NCBI GenBank assembly: GCA_028715665.1
Contig: JAQURI010000049.1
Location: 1 to 10,198 of the forward strand
Reading direction: 5' to 3'
DNA from: Candidatus Ratteibacteria bacterium
Lineage (GTDB): Bacteria; CAIJMQ01
DNA length: 10,198 nucleotides
Within the stretch, counting starts at the first letter, position 1; each line of letters opens with the position of its first letter. Positions 1 to 7,753 of this stretch are shown here, piece by piece. Both the position numbers and the translations under genes were made by a program. Under the pieces are notes generated by a model. The model did no database searches and had not been told where the DNA came from. It saw only the letters and a list, made by a program, of their open reading frames with translations.

Positions 1-208
1 CAGCCACACCATTTTTGAGCTGGAATGCAGCTGTGTGGTCGCCGGCTTCGATGGTAATTGTTTCCGCTTGGTCAGGTTTATATGTTCCCCTTGCTACACA
101 AATCCCCTCACCGACACTTGCCGCATCAATAGCATCCTGTAAATATCTGAAAGCAGTTTCCCATGACTGGCCATTTCCACCTGCAGGTGCATTGTCATCA
201 ACATACCA
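1..208 (-). repeat. Beta-helix entry module, copy 1 of 3 (partial)
   Basis: This segment encodes W-Y-V-D, then G-G-x-G-x-[ST]-W-E-T-A-F-[KR]-Y-L-Q-D-A, then G-T-Y-K-P-D-Q, then a Phe-Gln-Leu strand. The same order occurs at 4931-5155 and 3536-3769. Similarity is visible at the DNA level, for example the 'catcctgtaaatat' stretch followed by 'gtttcccatg' in all three copies. This suggests duplication of a module rather than convergence. The window edge cuts the copy. Confidence 0.8.
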
Positions 209-1675
209 TGCGTCAATATATGATACAGGGGGAGACGAGTAAAGAGATGCAATGAAAACATTAGAATCCAGATTACAATCATTTAGGTCAGCAATTACTA
301 CCTTGATGTGATTTACTGCCGGAGCTGGGTTGATTGGTGCCTGGAGTGTAAGCACAGTGGTTAAGCCATCCATTTTACAATCGATGGGTCTTGGAGAGAA
401 GTTATTATTTCGATAAAACATGGCATTTGTGTGGTCATTTATTGTTCCAACTCCAATGTAAGTTAAATCATCAGGCAACAATGCCCTTTGGATGCCGTTA
501 ACAAAACATCCAAAGAGGTCGTTGTATTGGCCTACATATTCGGGATATTCTATCGAAGAAAAAACATACTGCAACATAATTATGTCAGTATCAGCCGTAA
601 AATCAAATTCCAAGACTGCCGCATCGGAGGTATAGCTTACGTCTATAGGAACAATAGCAGCAAGTTCGCTGTCACCGGGAAGACCATACCATGTTGAAGG
701 TTCCGCGGATCCATTAACTCCCTTTACTTGTCCAGTACCCAACACCACACCACTTTCAATACCGACTTCCTCAGCGGGATTGGTTCCTCCTCCATAGAAA
801 ATACCTAAGGCTTGTTGGTCTCCTGTATAACTTGCATTAGAAATAGTTACACAAGGTAAATTGCCTACAAGTAACTCGGCAAGGTCTTGGGCAGTAATGT
901 CTCCTGTAGCAAGGTCAATTACCCATAAACCTTCACCTGTGGCACCTTCACCTGTCGTTTCTAATCCGTTAATTGTTAAAATTTCGCCGTTTAAACGAGT
1001 AGGACGTATCATTTGGTCAGTTAATTCTTCCGATGTATTTGCGGTTGCAACTTCTTCTGAAATAGCGGTTGTGATTTGCTCGGTGGGTTCTTCACTAATA
1101 ATAGCAGGTTCAGATGAGCTAGTTGCTACAAAACCCCGTTCTCCAATATAGGAATCAGTAATATTTAATGTGCCGCCGACAACTTGTTCTATATTATCTA
1201 CACTGCCGTTCTCTATTATTACGCAGTTTATTATCTGGGGACTGGAATTGGCAGTACTTAATATCCCACTGCCTTTTTCAGTGGTTTTATTACCCATAAC
1301 AGTGCAGTTTTCTATTGTGGGAGATGCTTCTATTATATATATCCCTCTGCAGTCAACATTACCGCTTGTTATTGTAAATCCTTTTAATATTGAATTAGTG
1401 TCTATTGTGACTACACTGCCTGTTTCCGTCCCTTCTATTATAGTATTGGCGGAATCGGAGGTTAAGGTTAGCGATTTGCCTTTGAAATTGATATTGCCTT
1501 TGTATGTCCCTTCAGCAACTTCTATCGTGTCCCCGTCTTCCGCCGCATTTATCGCCTCCTGCAGCGTCGCAAAATCTTTGGGAACATAAAGCGTTTTGCC
1601 GGATGCATAACCTAAACCGCTAAATCCTAAAATAATTGATAAAACCAAAACAACAAAGAAAAGACGGCACTTCAT
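1..1675 (-). CDS. Secreted modular protein: N-terminal beta-helix cassette, choice-of-anchor L domain, start of beta-helix module (3' end outside window)
   Basis: The frame is open from ATG at 1675 to the left edge (558 codons plus one base); I translated it by hand. Residues 1-24 are a Sec signal peptide (basic n-region, hydrophobic core, cleavage likely after G-Y-A). Residues 28-178 form a small right-handed beta-helix with 'PTIENCT' and 'IINCVII' coils. Residues 180-225 are a Ser/Thr/Glu linker. Residues 259-478 resemble the choice-of-anchor L domain: 'ITAQDLAELLVG', 'GIESGVVLGTG', 'GLPGDSEL', 'AVLEFDF', 'LQYVFSSIEYPEYV', 'NDLFGCFVNG'. From residue 490, 'WYVDDNAPAGGNG' opens a beta-helix module also present twice in the upstream gene. 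The start is fixed by the signal peptide and by AAGGGGGT five bases upstream. The first 130 residues are about 85% identical to the neighbouring 2003-residue protein. It probably acts on the cell surface or outside the cell; no enzymatic role is visible. The C-terminus, where an anchor might sit, is missing. Confidence 0.9.
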   Translation of the reverse strand, partial: MKCRLFFVVLVLSIILGFSGLGYASGKTLYVPKDFATLQEAINAAEDGDTIEVAEGTYKGNINFKGKSLTLTSDSANTIIEGTETGSVVTIDTNSILKGFTITSGNVDCRGIYIIEASPTIENCTVMGNKTTEKGSGILSTANSSPQIINCVIIENGSVDNIEQVVGGTLNITDSYIGERGFVATSSSEPAIISEEPTEQITTAISEEVATANTSEELTDQMIRPTRLNGEILTINGLETTGEGATGEGLWVIDLATGDITAQDLAELLVGNLPCVTISNASYTGDQQALGIFYGGGTNPAEEVGIESGVVLGTGQVKGVNGSAEPSTWYGLPGDSELAAIVPIDVSYTSDAAVLEFDFTADTDIIMLQYVFSSIEYPEYVGQYNDLFGCFVNGIQRALLPDDLTYIGVGTINDHTNAMFYRNNNFSPRPIDCKMDGLTTVLTLQAPINPAPAVNHIKVVIADLNDCNLDSNVFIASLYSSPPVSYIDAWYVDDNAPAGGNGQSWETAFRYLQDAIDAASVGEGICVARGTYKPDQAETITIEAGDHTAAFQLKNGVA

Positions 1676-1700
1676 ATCTTACCCCCTTATTTTGAGCAGT
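1142..1700 (-). repeat. Duplicated 5' cassette, copy 2 (RBS, signal peptide, N-terminal beta-helix)
   Basis: This segment matches 7238-7780 in DNA and protein. The match starts about 25 bases before the start codon, including 'AAAATAA' and the GGGGGT ribosome binding site. It runs through the signal peptide and beta-helix to about residue 178, where the two genes enter dissimilar linkers. I counted 20 amino-acid differences in the first 130 residues. Past about residue 130 the two copies need small gaps to align. Confidence 0.85.
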
Positions 1701-1741
1701 ATAAAATTTTCAAACGCGACCACTAAATAAATATTTTTGGC
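1676..1741 (-). other. Short intergenic gap between the two secreted-protein genes
   Basis: There are 66 bases between the TAA of the upstream gene and the ATG of the downstream gene. Read on the minus strand, the only fold I see is ATTTT / AAAAT around a nine-base loop with no T-run after it, so I see no convincing terminator. A TATACT hexamer is present but lacks a credible -35 partner. Co-transcription of the two genes is therefore the simplest reading, although this is an inference. Confidence 0.5.
1681..1688 (-). promoter_or_regulatory. Ribosome binding site of the choice-of-anchor L gene
   Basis: On the minus strand AAGGGGGT lies five bases before the ATG at 1675. The same purine tract precedes the 2003-codon gene, so it supports both start choices. 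Confidence 0.75.
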
Positions 1742-4700
1742 TTAATGGGATATAGCTATATCCTTCCAATTCATTTCAGGTCCTTTTGGAACCCATGTAT
1801 TGCCGTAATCAAAAGAGATATAGATTCGATTGTTGCCGGCAGTTACTGCCTGGCGTAAACCGTCAGAACACATAGCTATATCCCTCCACCAATAGTTCTC
1901 TGGAGAATATCCCTCATCAATAACCGTTGTTGGAACCCAAGTATTACCGTAATCAACAGAAATATATGGCGGCTCATACGCTGGACCCGCAGTCTGGCGT
2001 GAACCGTCAGAAGACATAGCGACACTCAACCACGGCAAAGTATCAGGTCCTTTAGGAACCCATGTATTACCATAATCTTCAGAGACATAGATTGAAGACC
2101 TGCCGTCATAGATTGCTGTCTGGTGTGAACCGTCAGAAGACATAGCAATGCCAAAGTTGTAATCTCCTGTAAGAACCCATGTATTGCCGTAATCTGCAGA
2201 AACATAGATTCCCCTGCCATAGTTAACTGCTGTCTGATACTGTCCATTAGACGACATCGCTATATCTTCCCAATATCTATTGCTTTCTTTCGGTGTCCAA
2301 GTGTTTCCGTAGTCAGATGAGATGTAGATTTGACCGGTATTCCTAACCATTGTCGTCTGATACTGTCCATTAGATGACATAGCTACACTCCACCAATCCC
2401 TATTACTATCTGTCATTCTCGCTTCCCATGTCTTGCCGTAGTCAGACGAGACATAGATGTAACCGCGAAACACTGTTGCTGTCTGATACTGTCCGGTGAA
2501 CGACATTGCTATGCCGCGCCAATCCCTATTACTCTCTTTAGCCTCCCATGTCTCGCCGCAATCGGTAGAGATGTGAATTTGACCGCCGGAGACGACCGCC
2601 GTAATGTAAGTAGTAACTTGTTCATAAGCACCCATATCAGGTTCATCCCGATTAAATCCCAGTATATCGGTTGAAGGTGCAATGGCCGGATAAGCCGCAC
2701 CTACACATGGACCATCCTCACTCAATCGTAAGCCGTCGTCTAAAGTACCGAGAATACCGTCTGCTCCGGCAGGATTATCTGCATTTATAAATAACGGATT
2801 TGCGCTTATATTCCCTGTTCCTTTTTTCCAACGATTGTCGCCTATAGTAGTGGGATTTTCAACATCGCAATAATTAACGAAAGGAGAACCGACTATGTCA
2901 TTGCTATTGCCCCAGAAGATAGAATTGGTTATAGTCATACTGCGGACACCAGTGCATATAGCGCCGCCGTGTGTGACGGCGGTATTTCCGTAGAATGTGC
3001 AGTTGATTGTCTCTCCGTCGCCGCCGGCAATTGCGCCGCCATAACCAAATCTTCCGTTTGCATCTGCTGTGTTATGGGTGAATACGCAGTTTGTAATTTT
3101 TAACAAACCCCCATTTATTGCGCCGCCCTCCGTGCTGGTATTATGGTCGAAGATACAGTTGGTAAGAATTGTTTTCCTATTTAGTTGTCTTGGAGGAGAG
3201 TCCGGGAAGCAGCCATTATATACTCCGCCGCCAAAGGTAGCGCGGTTGTAACTGAAAATACAATTGGTAATCGTGGGGCTTCCCGCTTGTGTTCCCCTAT
3301 TGTATAAGCCGCCTCCAAAAGCGTTTTCGGAACTGCCGGTGGCATTTCCGCCGGTGATTGTGAAGCCATCCAGTATAGCAGTATTATCGGTTCCGATGGC
3401 GGTTATGACGTGGTAACTATTATCGCCGTAGTTGGCAAAATTCGGCGGAGTGCCGTCATTATCCGCCAAGTCGCCGCTTAATATGGTTTGATAGGTTTTT
3501 ATACTTCGCTCATTACCAGTTGAATTATCTCCGCCTTTGTATCCGCCTTTAATAGTAACACCGGTAATTAATCGGAATGTGGCTGTCCGGTCACCGAATG
3601 CAATGCCGTTTCCTTGGTCAGGTTTATAAGCTCCTCCTGCTACCCAGATTTCATCACTTGCTTCAGGTTCAAGGGAAGGATTATTAAGAGCATCCTGTAA
3701 ATATTTAAAAGCTGTTTCCCATGTTTTACCATCGCCTCCCGGCTTTGTATTATTATCCACATACCAGATAACTGCAAATCTTTTTTCGTATGCGCCCATA
3801 TCAGCCGGGATACTCGTTGCATTAGGAATTCCAGGGATATCTACACGCTCTTGACCCAATATATCCGTCAAGGGCGCAGTATCTCCATTTGCGGCGTCAA
3901 TACAGGGACTAATTTCTTCCAGCCTTAGTCCATGACTTAAAGGATTTTCGGGATTAATAAACAACGGATCAGAATCAATATTGCCGCCGGCATCTATACC
4001 AAAGTAAATAGTCCAGTTATGTCCATTAGCGCTACCACCACTGTTTTTAATGTCGCAATGACTGATAACTATAGGAGAAGGAGTAAGACCATTAGGGTCA
4101 TACAGAATTTCATCAGTTCCTGCCATGTAATCTGTATTTCCCCATAGGATACAGTTTGTTAATGCGGCAGATGTGAGAGGTTCCCCTCCTCTATTATAAA
4201 TAGCGCCTCCTCTATACGCTGCATAATTCTGAGTAAATGTACAGTTAGTAATTGTTATCTCAGCATAATGGTTATTTAATGCGCCACCTGTCCCACCCGG
4301 CAGTGACACGGTGTTTGCAAAAAAGACACAATTGGTAATATCCATTGAACTTTCAGTTCTATTGCCTATAGCTCCGCCATAACGAGCTGTGTTATTACTG
4401 AATATACAGTTGGCAATTTCGGATTGACTAAACAAACAGTCTATTGCTCCTCCCCAGATGTGCGCGAAATTATCTGCAAAAGTGCAGTTATTGACTATTT
4501 GCTGGGACTCGAAAGTGAAGATTGCTCCTCCTCTAACAGCCCTATTGTTGATGAAAGCGCAGTTGGTTATCTGGGGTGAAGAACTATCGGAGTTAGATAT
4601 TGCAGCTCCGCATTTCTCATCTGTCATATTATTTCGGAACGTGCAATTATTTACTATTGGTGAACAATTCTCATTATACATACCGCTGCCGCCGGGTAAC

Positions 4701-7700
4701 CAGTCATTCCACGGGTCTTCAACAGCACCATCATCCGCATTACCGTGTTCGATTATGAAGCCTTCCACAGTACCATTATTTGCTCCTGTAACAACATGGT
4801 AACTGTTGTTATCATAGTTAACAAAATTTGCAAGGTCATTGTTATCCAAGTCTCCGCTTAATATTGTCTGATAGTTTGTTATATCTCGTTCATTGGGTGC
4901 CGATGCGCCGGGCGGCGGATTGTAGTATCCTGCATAACCGCCTTTGACAGTTACACCATCGATAAGTTGGAATGTGTCAGTTCTATCACCAAGTTCAATA
5001 ATGGTTGTTTCCGCTTGGTCGGGTTTGTAAGTCCCTTGCGCTACACGGATCTCTTCATGCTCACCGGCTACTGCAAGAGCATCCTGTAAATATTTAAAGG
5101 CAGTTTCCCATGTTTCGCCATTGCCCCCTAAAGGAGCATCGGCATCAACATACCATCTTCGTTCAGCGCCTTTTAGGATTAATTCAGGGTCTCCGAAAAG
5201 GTTAAGTTCATAGTAAGACCATCTCATAAATTCTGCATTTATCTTGCTTATATTATCTTCCTTGGAATCCTGATTTATCTTGCCTAATTTATTGATATTT
5301 TCTCCCAAAAAAGCATCCCAAAATTCACGGTGATAGCATTGAGAGGCTCCGTCTGTGCCACCGGGGTCATACCAGCCGTATCTCGCGTTCATTATCGCGG
5401 CAAAAGCTCCGTATTGCATAGTAGTGACTACTTCAGCAAAACAATCCGAATAATCATCAAATCTGCCAGCCTCACATGTCTGCGAATAAACGAAAGAGTA
5501 ATCGGTATTAGTCAGACTCTGAAGTTCATATGTACAGAAAGGTATGTAATAACACATACAGCACCATTCACCATGTCCCAAATGGTTTATGATATGGGCG
5601 CCGGAATTGAAAGCGTCAATTAAATCTTGTGTAGATATATAGTTATAATAGTCATCGTAAAGAGTGTAAGTATCAAAAAAGTCTGCATAAAGAGAATTTT
5701 CAAATCCTATTGTAGTATAGCCGTTAGCATCAGAACCAAGGCGAATTTCCTCCATATAGTCGGAACCATAATACTGACCTAAATAATCCAGCAACTCTCC
5801 GACCATATATATAGAGCGTAAATAATCGCTTGTAGTATTTTCATAAGTCAAAGTTTTCCTTACGAAATTAGATATTTCGTCTCCTGTTGCCACAGGAGCG
5901 CGACCGACAAACACTTCTGCGTACAGATCCACTTCTCCGCCTCCGGGACCGTCATTGGGCTCGCCGTATACACCGTCGGGCGTAGGTTCATCGTCAAAGG
6001 TCACGGGATTACCGTAAGCATCAAGAAGGCAGCCGTAATACATATCAACAGGCATCAAAGTTGGGCTATAATAAGGATTTAGGGGGTCCACCCAGAACAT
6101 TCTGGGAGGGATGTTAGATGCGTTACCAGCAAGGAGCACATACCTAGTGCCGTGATTTTGGGAATAATCTATAATAAAATTGCGTATCTGGGTCTGAACA
6201 TCATGTCCTCCGTCCGGTCTTGTGTCCGGATACAAAGAGATTTCGTTTTCAACTGTTACTACAGCGGCAGTAATACCACGAGAGATCTTGGCATTAACAA
6301 GATCATCTAATTTGTAGGGAGAAGTTCCTGCATCTCTTAGAGCATTTGTGGTGATGACAATATATTCATAGTCTGACCCCGATAGTGTGGTAAATCCCGC
6401 ACTAGTTTCATACGTTTTTATCACCTCGGGATTATCCACCATAGAATTTATTTCGTCTTTTATCCTGGGGTCGGGATTAGCAGAAGAAACACTTGCCCCT
6501 TTAGCAGAAGTTCCTAATAAATGCACAGTAGTTTCTGATAACGGCGCAGTTTCCACTTCAACGGTCATATCCGGATAATAGAAGAGCTTTCTGCTTTTGG
6601 GATGGTATTCAACCGGGAACAGATTTACAATCAGGATCGCGTATCCGGATTTTCCCTGTAAGAAAGCGTCACCGCAGGGAACAGAGGGATAAGGGTCGTC
6701 TGATTCGTATATTACCGGGTTGGGCGGTGTGGGCCCTGCGTTCTCAATTTGGTTTATAGGCACTTGTTTCTGAACAGGCTCAATTATATACTTCCCGCTA
6801 ATCTCTTGCTTAAGACCCGGAATAACCTTAACTTTTGTTACTTTCTGGCCATAAGGAATAAGAATCCGCATCGGCTTAAACGGCAGAATCGGAGCACCTG
6901 CGGTTCCATGCCAAGTATCTAACTCGGGAACATTAAATTTGTCATAACTATCTTTCTTGCCAAATGACGGCGACTTGAAAGCAACCTCTAAAGAACAGGA
7001 AACATTAGCACTTTGTATAGCTTTAATTCCCTCCAAAGTTGCCGCAGTTTCCCCCAAAGAAGTATGCAAGATGTTCCCTTCTTTAACCCATTCTGTTCTT
7101 CCTATTTTATGAACATTTTTAATAACAGGCGGAGTTTCATTAGGAGTAGTTGGCGGTTGTGGTTCTTCCGTAGTTGTAATTTCAGCAGTAGCGGTTGTTT
7201 GTTGAGCAGTAGTTTCAGTTGTATTTACCAAACCTTTATCGCCAATAAAAGAGAAGCTGATTTGCAGTGTCCCGCCGTAAACTTGGTTTGTTCTGCCATT
7301 TTCTATGATTACGCAGTTTATTATTTTAGAGCTGGAATCATCGGTGGAATATATTCCGCCTGCTTCATTGTCGGTAATAGTGCAGTTTTCTATTGTAGGA
7401 GATGCTTTTATTATATATATTCCTCTGCAGTCAATGTCACCGCTTGTTATTGTAAATCCTCTTATTATTGCATTGCTATCTATTGTAACAACGCTGCCTT
7501 CTTCTGTTCCTTCTATTACAGTATTGGCAGAATCGGAGGTTAGTGTTATCGATTTGCCTTTGAAATTGATATTGCCTTTGTAGGTCCCTTCCGCAACTTC
7601 TATCGTATCCCCGTTTTCTGCCGCATTTATCGCCTCCTGCAGCGTCGCAAAATCTTTTGGAATATAAAAGGTTTTGCCGGATGCATAACCTAAACCGCTA

Positions 7701-7753
7701 AATCCCCAAAGAATCGATAAAACCAAAACAACAAAGAAAAGACGGCGTTTCAT
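1742..7753 (-). CDS. Secreted multidomain gingipain-like (C25) cysteine protease with beta-helix modules and Asp-box propeller
   Basis: A complete 2003-residue protein. Residues 1-24 are a Sec signal peptide. Residues 28-172 are a beta-helix cassette shared with the downstream gene. Residues 175-208 are a Thr/Pro/Glu linker. Residues ~230-410 resemble the C25 pro-region ('GAPILPFKPMRILIPYG'). Residues ~455-860 are a C25 catalytic domain with 'VFVGRAPV' (615-621), catalytic His727 in 'NHLGHGEW' and Cys760 in 'YSQTCEAGRFDD'. The 33-residue His-Cys spacing equals that of gingipain R, so the protease should be active. Two beta-helix modules follow (867-1323, 1329-1711) with repeated NC-x-FxxN and GGAI coils, each ending in a choice-of-anchor Q-like D-M-G-A-Y-E. 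Residues 1713-2003 hold seven Asp-box repeats (S-x-D-x-G-x-T-W), a sialidase-like propeller. No PEP-CTERM, LPXTG or recognisable type IX tail follows. The start is supported by AGGGGGT and the signal peptide. Its likely role is an extracellular protease-adhesin; cleavage specificity cannot be read from the sequence. Confidence 0.93.
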   Translation of the reverse strand: MKRRLFFVVLVLSILWGFSGLGYASGKTFYIPKDFATLQEAINAAENGDTIEVAEGTYKGNINFKGKSITLTSDSANTVIEGTEEGSVVTIDSNAIIRGFTITSGDIDCRGIYIIKASPTIENCTITDNEAGGIYSTDDSSSKIINCVIIENGRTNQVYGGTLQISFSFIGDKGLVNTTETTAQQTTATAEITTTEEPQPPTTPNETPPVIKNVHKIGRTEWVKEGNILHTSLGETAATLEGIKAIQSANVSCSLEVAFKSPSFGKKDSYDKFNVPELDTWHGTAGAPILPFKPMRILIPYGQKVTKVKVIPGLKQEISGKYIIEPVQKQVPINQIENAGPTPPNPVIYESDDPYPSVPCGDAFLQGKSGYAILIVNLFPVEYHPKSRKLFYYPDMTVEVETAPLSETTVHLLGTSAKGASVSSANPDPRIKDEINSMVDNPEVIKTYETSAGFTTLSGSDYEYIVITTNALRDAGTSPYKLDDLVNAKISRGITAAVVTVENEISLYPDTRPDGGHDVQTQIRNFIIDYSQNHGTRYVLLAGNASNIPPRMFWVDPLNPYYSPTLMPVDMYYGCLLDAYGNPVTFDDEPTPDGVYGEPNDGPGGGEVDLYAEVFVGRAPVATGDEISNFVRKTLTYENTTSDYLRSIYMVGELLDYLGQYYGSDYMEEIRLGSDANGYTTIGFENSLYADFFDTYTLYDDYYNYISTQDLIDAFNSGAHIINHLGHGEWCCMCYYIPFCTYELQSLTNTDYSFVYSQTCEAGRFDDYSDCFAEVVTTMQYGAFAAIMNARYGWYDPGGTDGASQCYHREFWDAFLGENINKLGKINQDSKEDNISKINAEFMRWSYYELNLFGDPELILKGAERRWYVDADAPLGGNGETWETAFKYLQDALAVAGEHEEIRVAQGTYKPDQAETTIIELGDRTDTFQLIDGVTVKGGYAGYYNPPPGASAPNERDITNYQTILSGDLDNNDLANFVNYDNNSYHVVTGANNGTVEGFIIEHGNADDGAVEDPWNDWLPGGSGMYNENCSPIVNNCTFRNNMTDEKCGAAISNSDSSSPQITNCAFINNRAVRGGAIFTFESQQIVNNCTFADNFAHIWGGAIDCLFSQSEIANCIFSNNTARYGGAIGNRTESSMDITNCVFFANTVSLPGGTGGALNNHYAEITITNCTFTQNYAAYRGGAIYNRGGEPLTSAALTNCILWGNTDYMAGTDEILYDPNGLTPSPIVISHCDIKNSGGSANGHNWTIYFGIDAGGNIDSDPLFINPENPLSHGLRLEEISPCIDAANGDTAPLTDILGQERVDIPGIPNATSIPADMGAYEKRFAVIWYVDNNTKPGGDGKTWETAFKYLQDALNNPSLEPEASDEIWVAGGAYKPDQGNGIAFGDRTATFRLITGVTIKGGYKGGDNSTGNERSIKTYQTILSGDLADNDGTPPNFANYGDNSYHVITAIGTDNTAILDGFTITGGNATGSSENAFGGGLYNRGTQAGSPTITNCIFSYNRATFGGGVYNGCFPDSPPRQLNRKTILTNCIFDHNTSTEGGAINGGLLKITNCVFTHNTADANGRFGYGGAIAGGDGETINCTFYGNTAVTHGGAICTGVRSMTITNSIFWGNSNDIVGSPFVNYCDVENPTTIGDNRWKKGTGNISANPLFINADNPAGADGILGTLDDGLRLSEDGPCVGAAYPAIAPSTDILGFNRDEPDMGAYEQVTTYITAVVSGGQIHISTDCGETWEAKESNRDWRGIAMSFTGQYQTATVFRGYIYVSSDYGKTWEARMTDSNRDWWSVAMSSNGQYQTTMVRNTGQIYISSDYGNTWTPKESNRYWEDIAMSSNGQYQTAVNYGRGIYVSADYGNTWVLTGDYNFGIAMSSDGSHQTAIYDGRSSIYVSEDYGNTWVPKGPDTLPWLSVAMSSDGSRQTAGPAYEPPYISVDYGNTWVPTTVIDEGYSPENYWWRDIAMCSDGLRQAVTAGNNRIYISFDYGNTWVPKGPEMNWKDIAISH
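1745..2617 (-). repeat. Seven tandem Asp-box (BNR) propeller repeats
   Basis: Seven in-frame repeats of 39-48 codons each carry [YH]-[IV]-S-x-D-x-G-x-T-W followed by [IV]-A-M-[SC]. The Asp-boxes begin at residues 1727, 1767, 1810, 1850, 1889, 1930 and 1978, which is near bases 2575, 2455, 2326, 2206, 2089, 1966 and 1822. The last five share the identical core D-Y-G-N-T-W. Similarity at the DNA level ('catgtattaccgtaatc'-like stretches) points to recent expansion. The number of repeats fits one propeller of about seven blades. Confidence 0.85.
3536..3769 (-). repeat. Beta-helix entry module, copy 3 of 3
   Basis: This encodes residues 1329-1406 of the protease-adhesin. It starts at W-Y-V-D-N-N, passes through G-K-T-W-E-T-A-F-K-Y-L-Q-D-A and Y-K-P-D-Q, and ends at V-T-I-K-G-G-Y. 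It directly follows the D-M-G-A-Y-E end of the previous module, so modules are joined end to end. It aligns with 4931-5155 and 1-208. Confidence 0.8.
4931..5155 (-). repeat. Beta-helix entry module, copy 2 of 3
   Basis: This encodes residues 867-941 of the protease-adhesin, immediately after the catalytic domain. It has the same order as the other copies: W-Y-V-D, W-E-T-A-F-K-Y-L-Q-D-A, G-T-Y-K-P-D-Q-A-E-T, F-Q-L, V-K-G-G-Y. It is closest to the copy at 1-208, sharing the Y-K-P-D-Q-A-E-T stretch. Confidence 0.8.

Noticed and set aside
1170..1589. Plus-strand open frame resembling another at 7305-7583, which could look like a conserved gene pair
   Set aside because: Both are antisense to the duplicated beta-helix cassette, so their similarity is a by-product of the coding-strand duplication.
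1676..1741. Rho-independent terminator between the two secreted-protein genes
   Set aside because: Only a five-base A/T stem is possible and no T-run follows it.
1742..1830. Type IX secretion C-terminal domain or PEP-CTERM tail on the protease-adhesin
   Set aside because: The protein ends in propeller sequence (W-K-D-I-A-I-S-H) with no hydrophobic helix, basic tail or type IX motif.
1745..2617. Regularly spaced repeats that might suggest a CRISPR array
   Set aside because: The repeats are in frame, 117-144 bases apart, degenerate, and encode Asp-box motifs; repeat and spacer lengths do not fit CRISPR.
7013..7543. A 176-codon plus-strand open frame rich in Ser, Phe, Tyr and Cys
   Set aside because: It is antisense to the linker and N-terminal cassette of the 2003-residue gene and shows odd low-complexity composition with no ribosome binding site.
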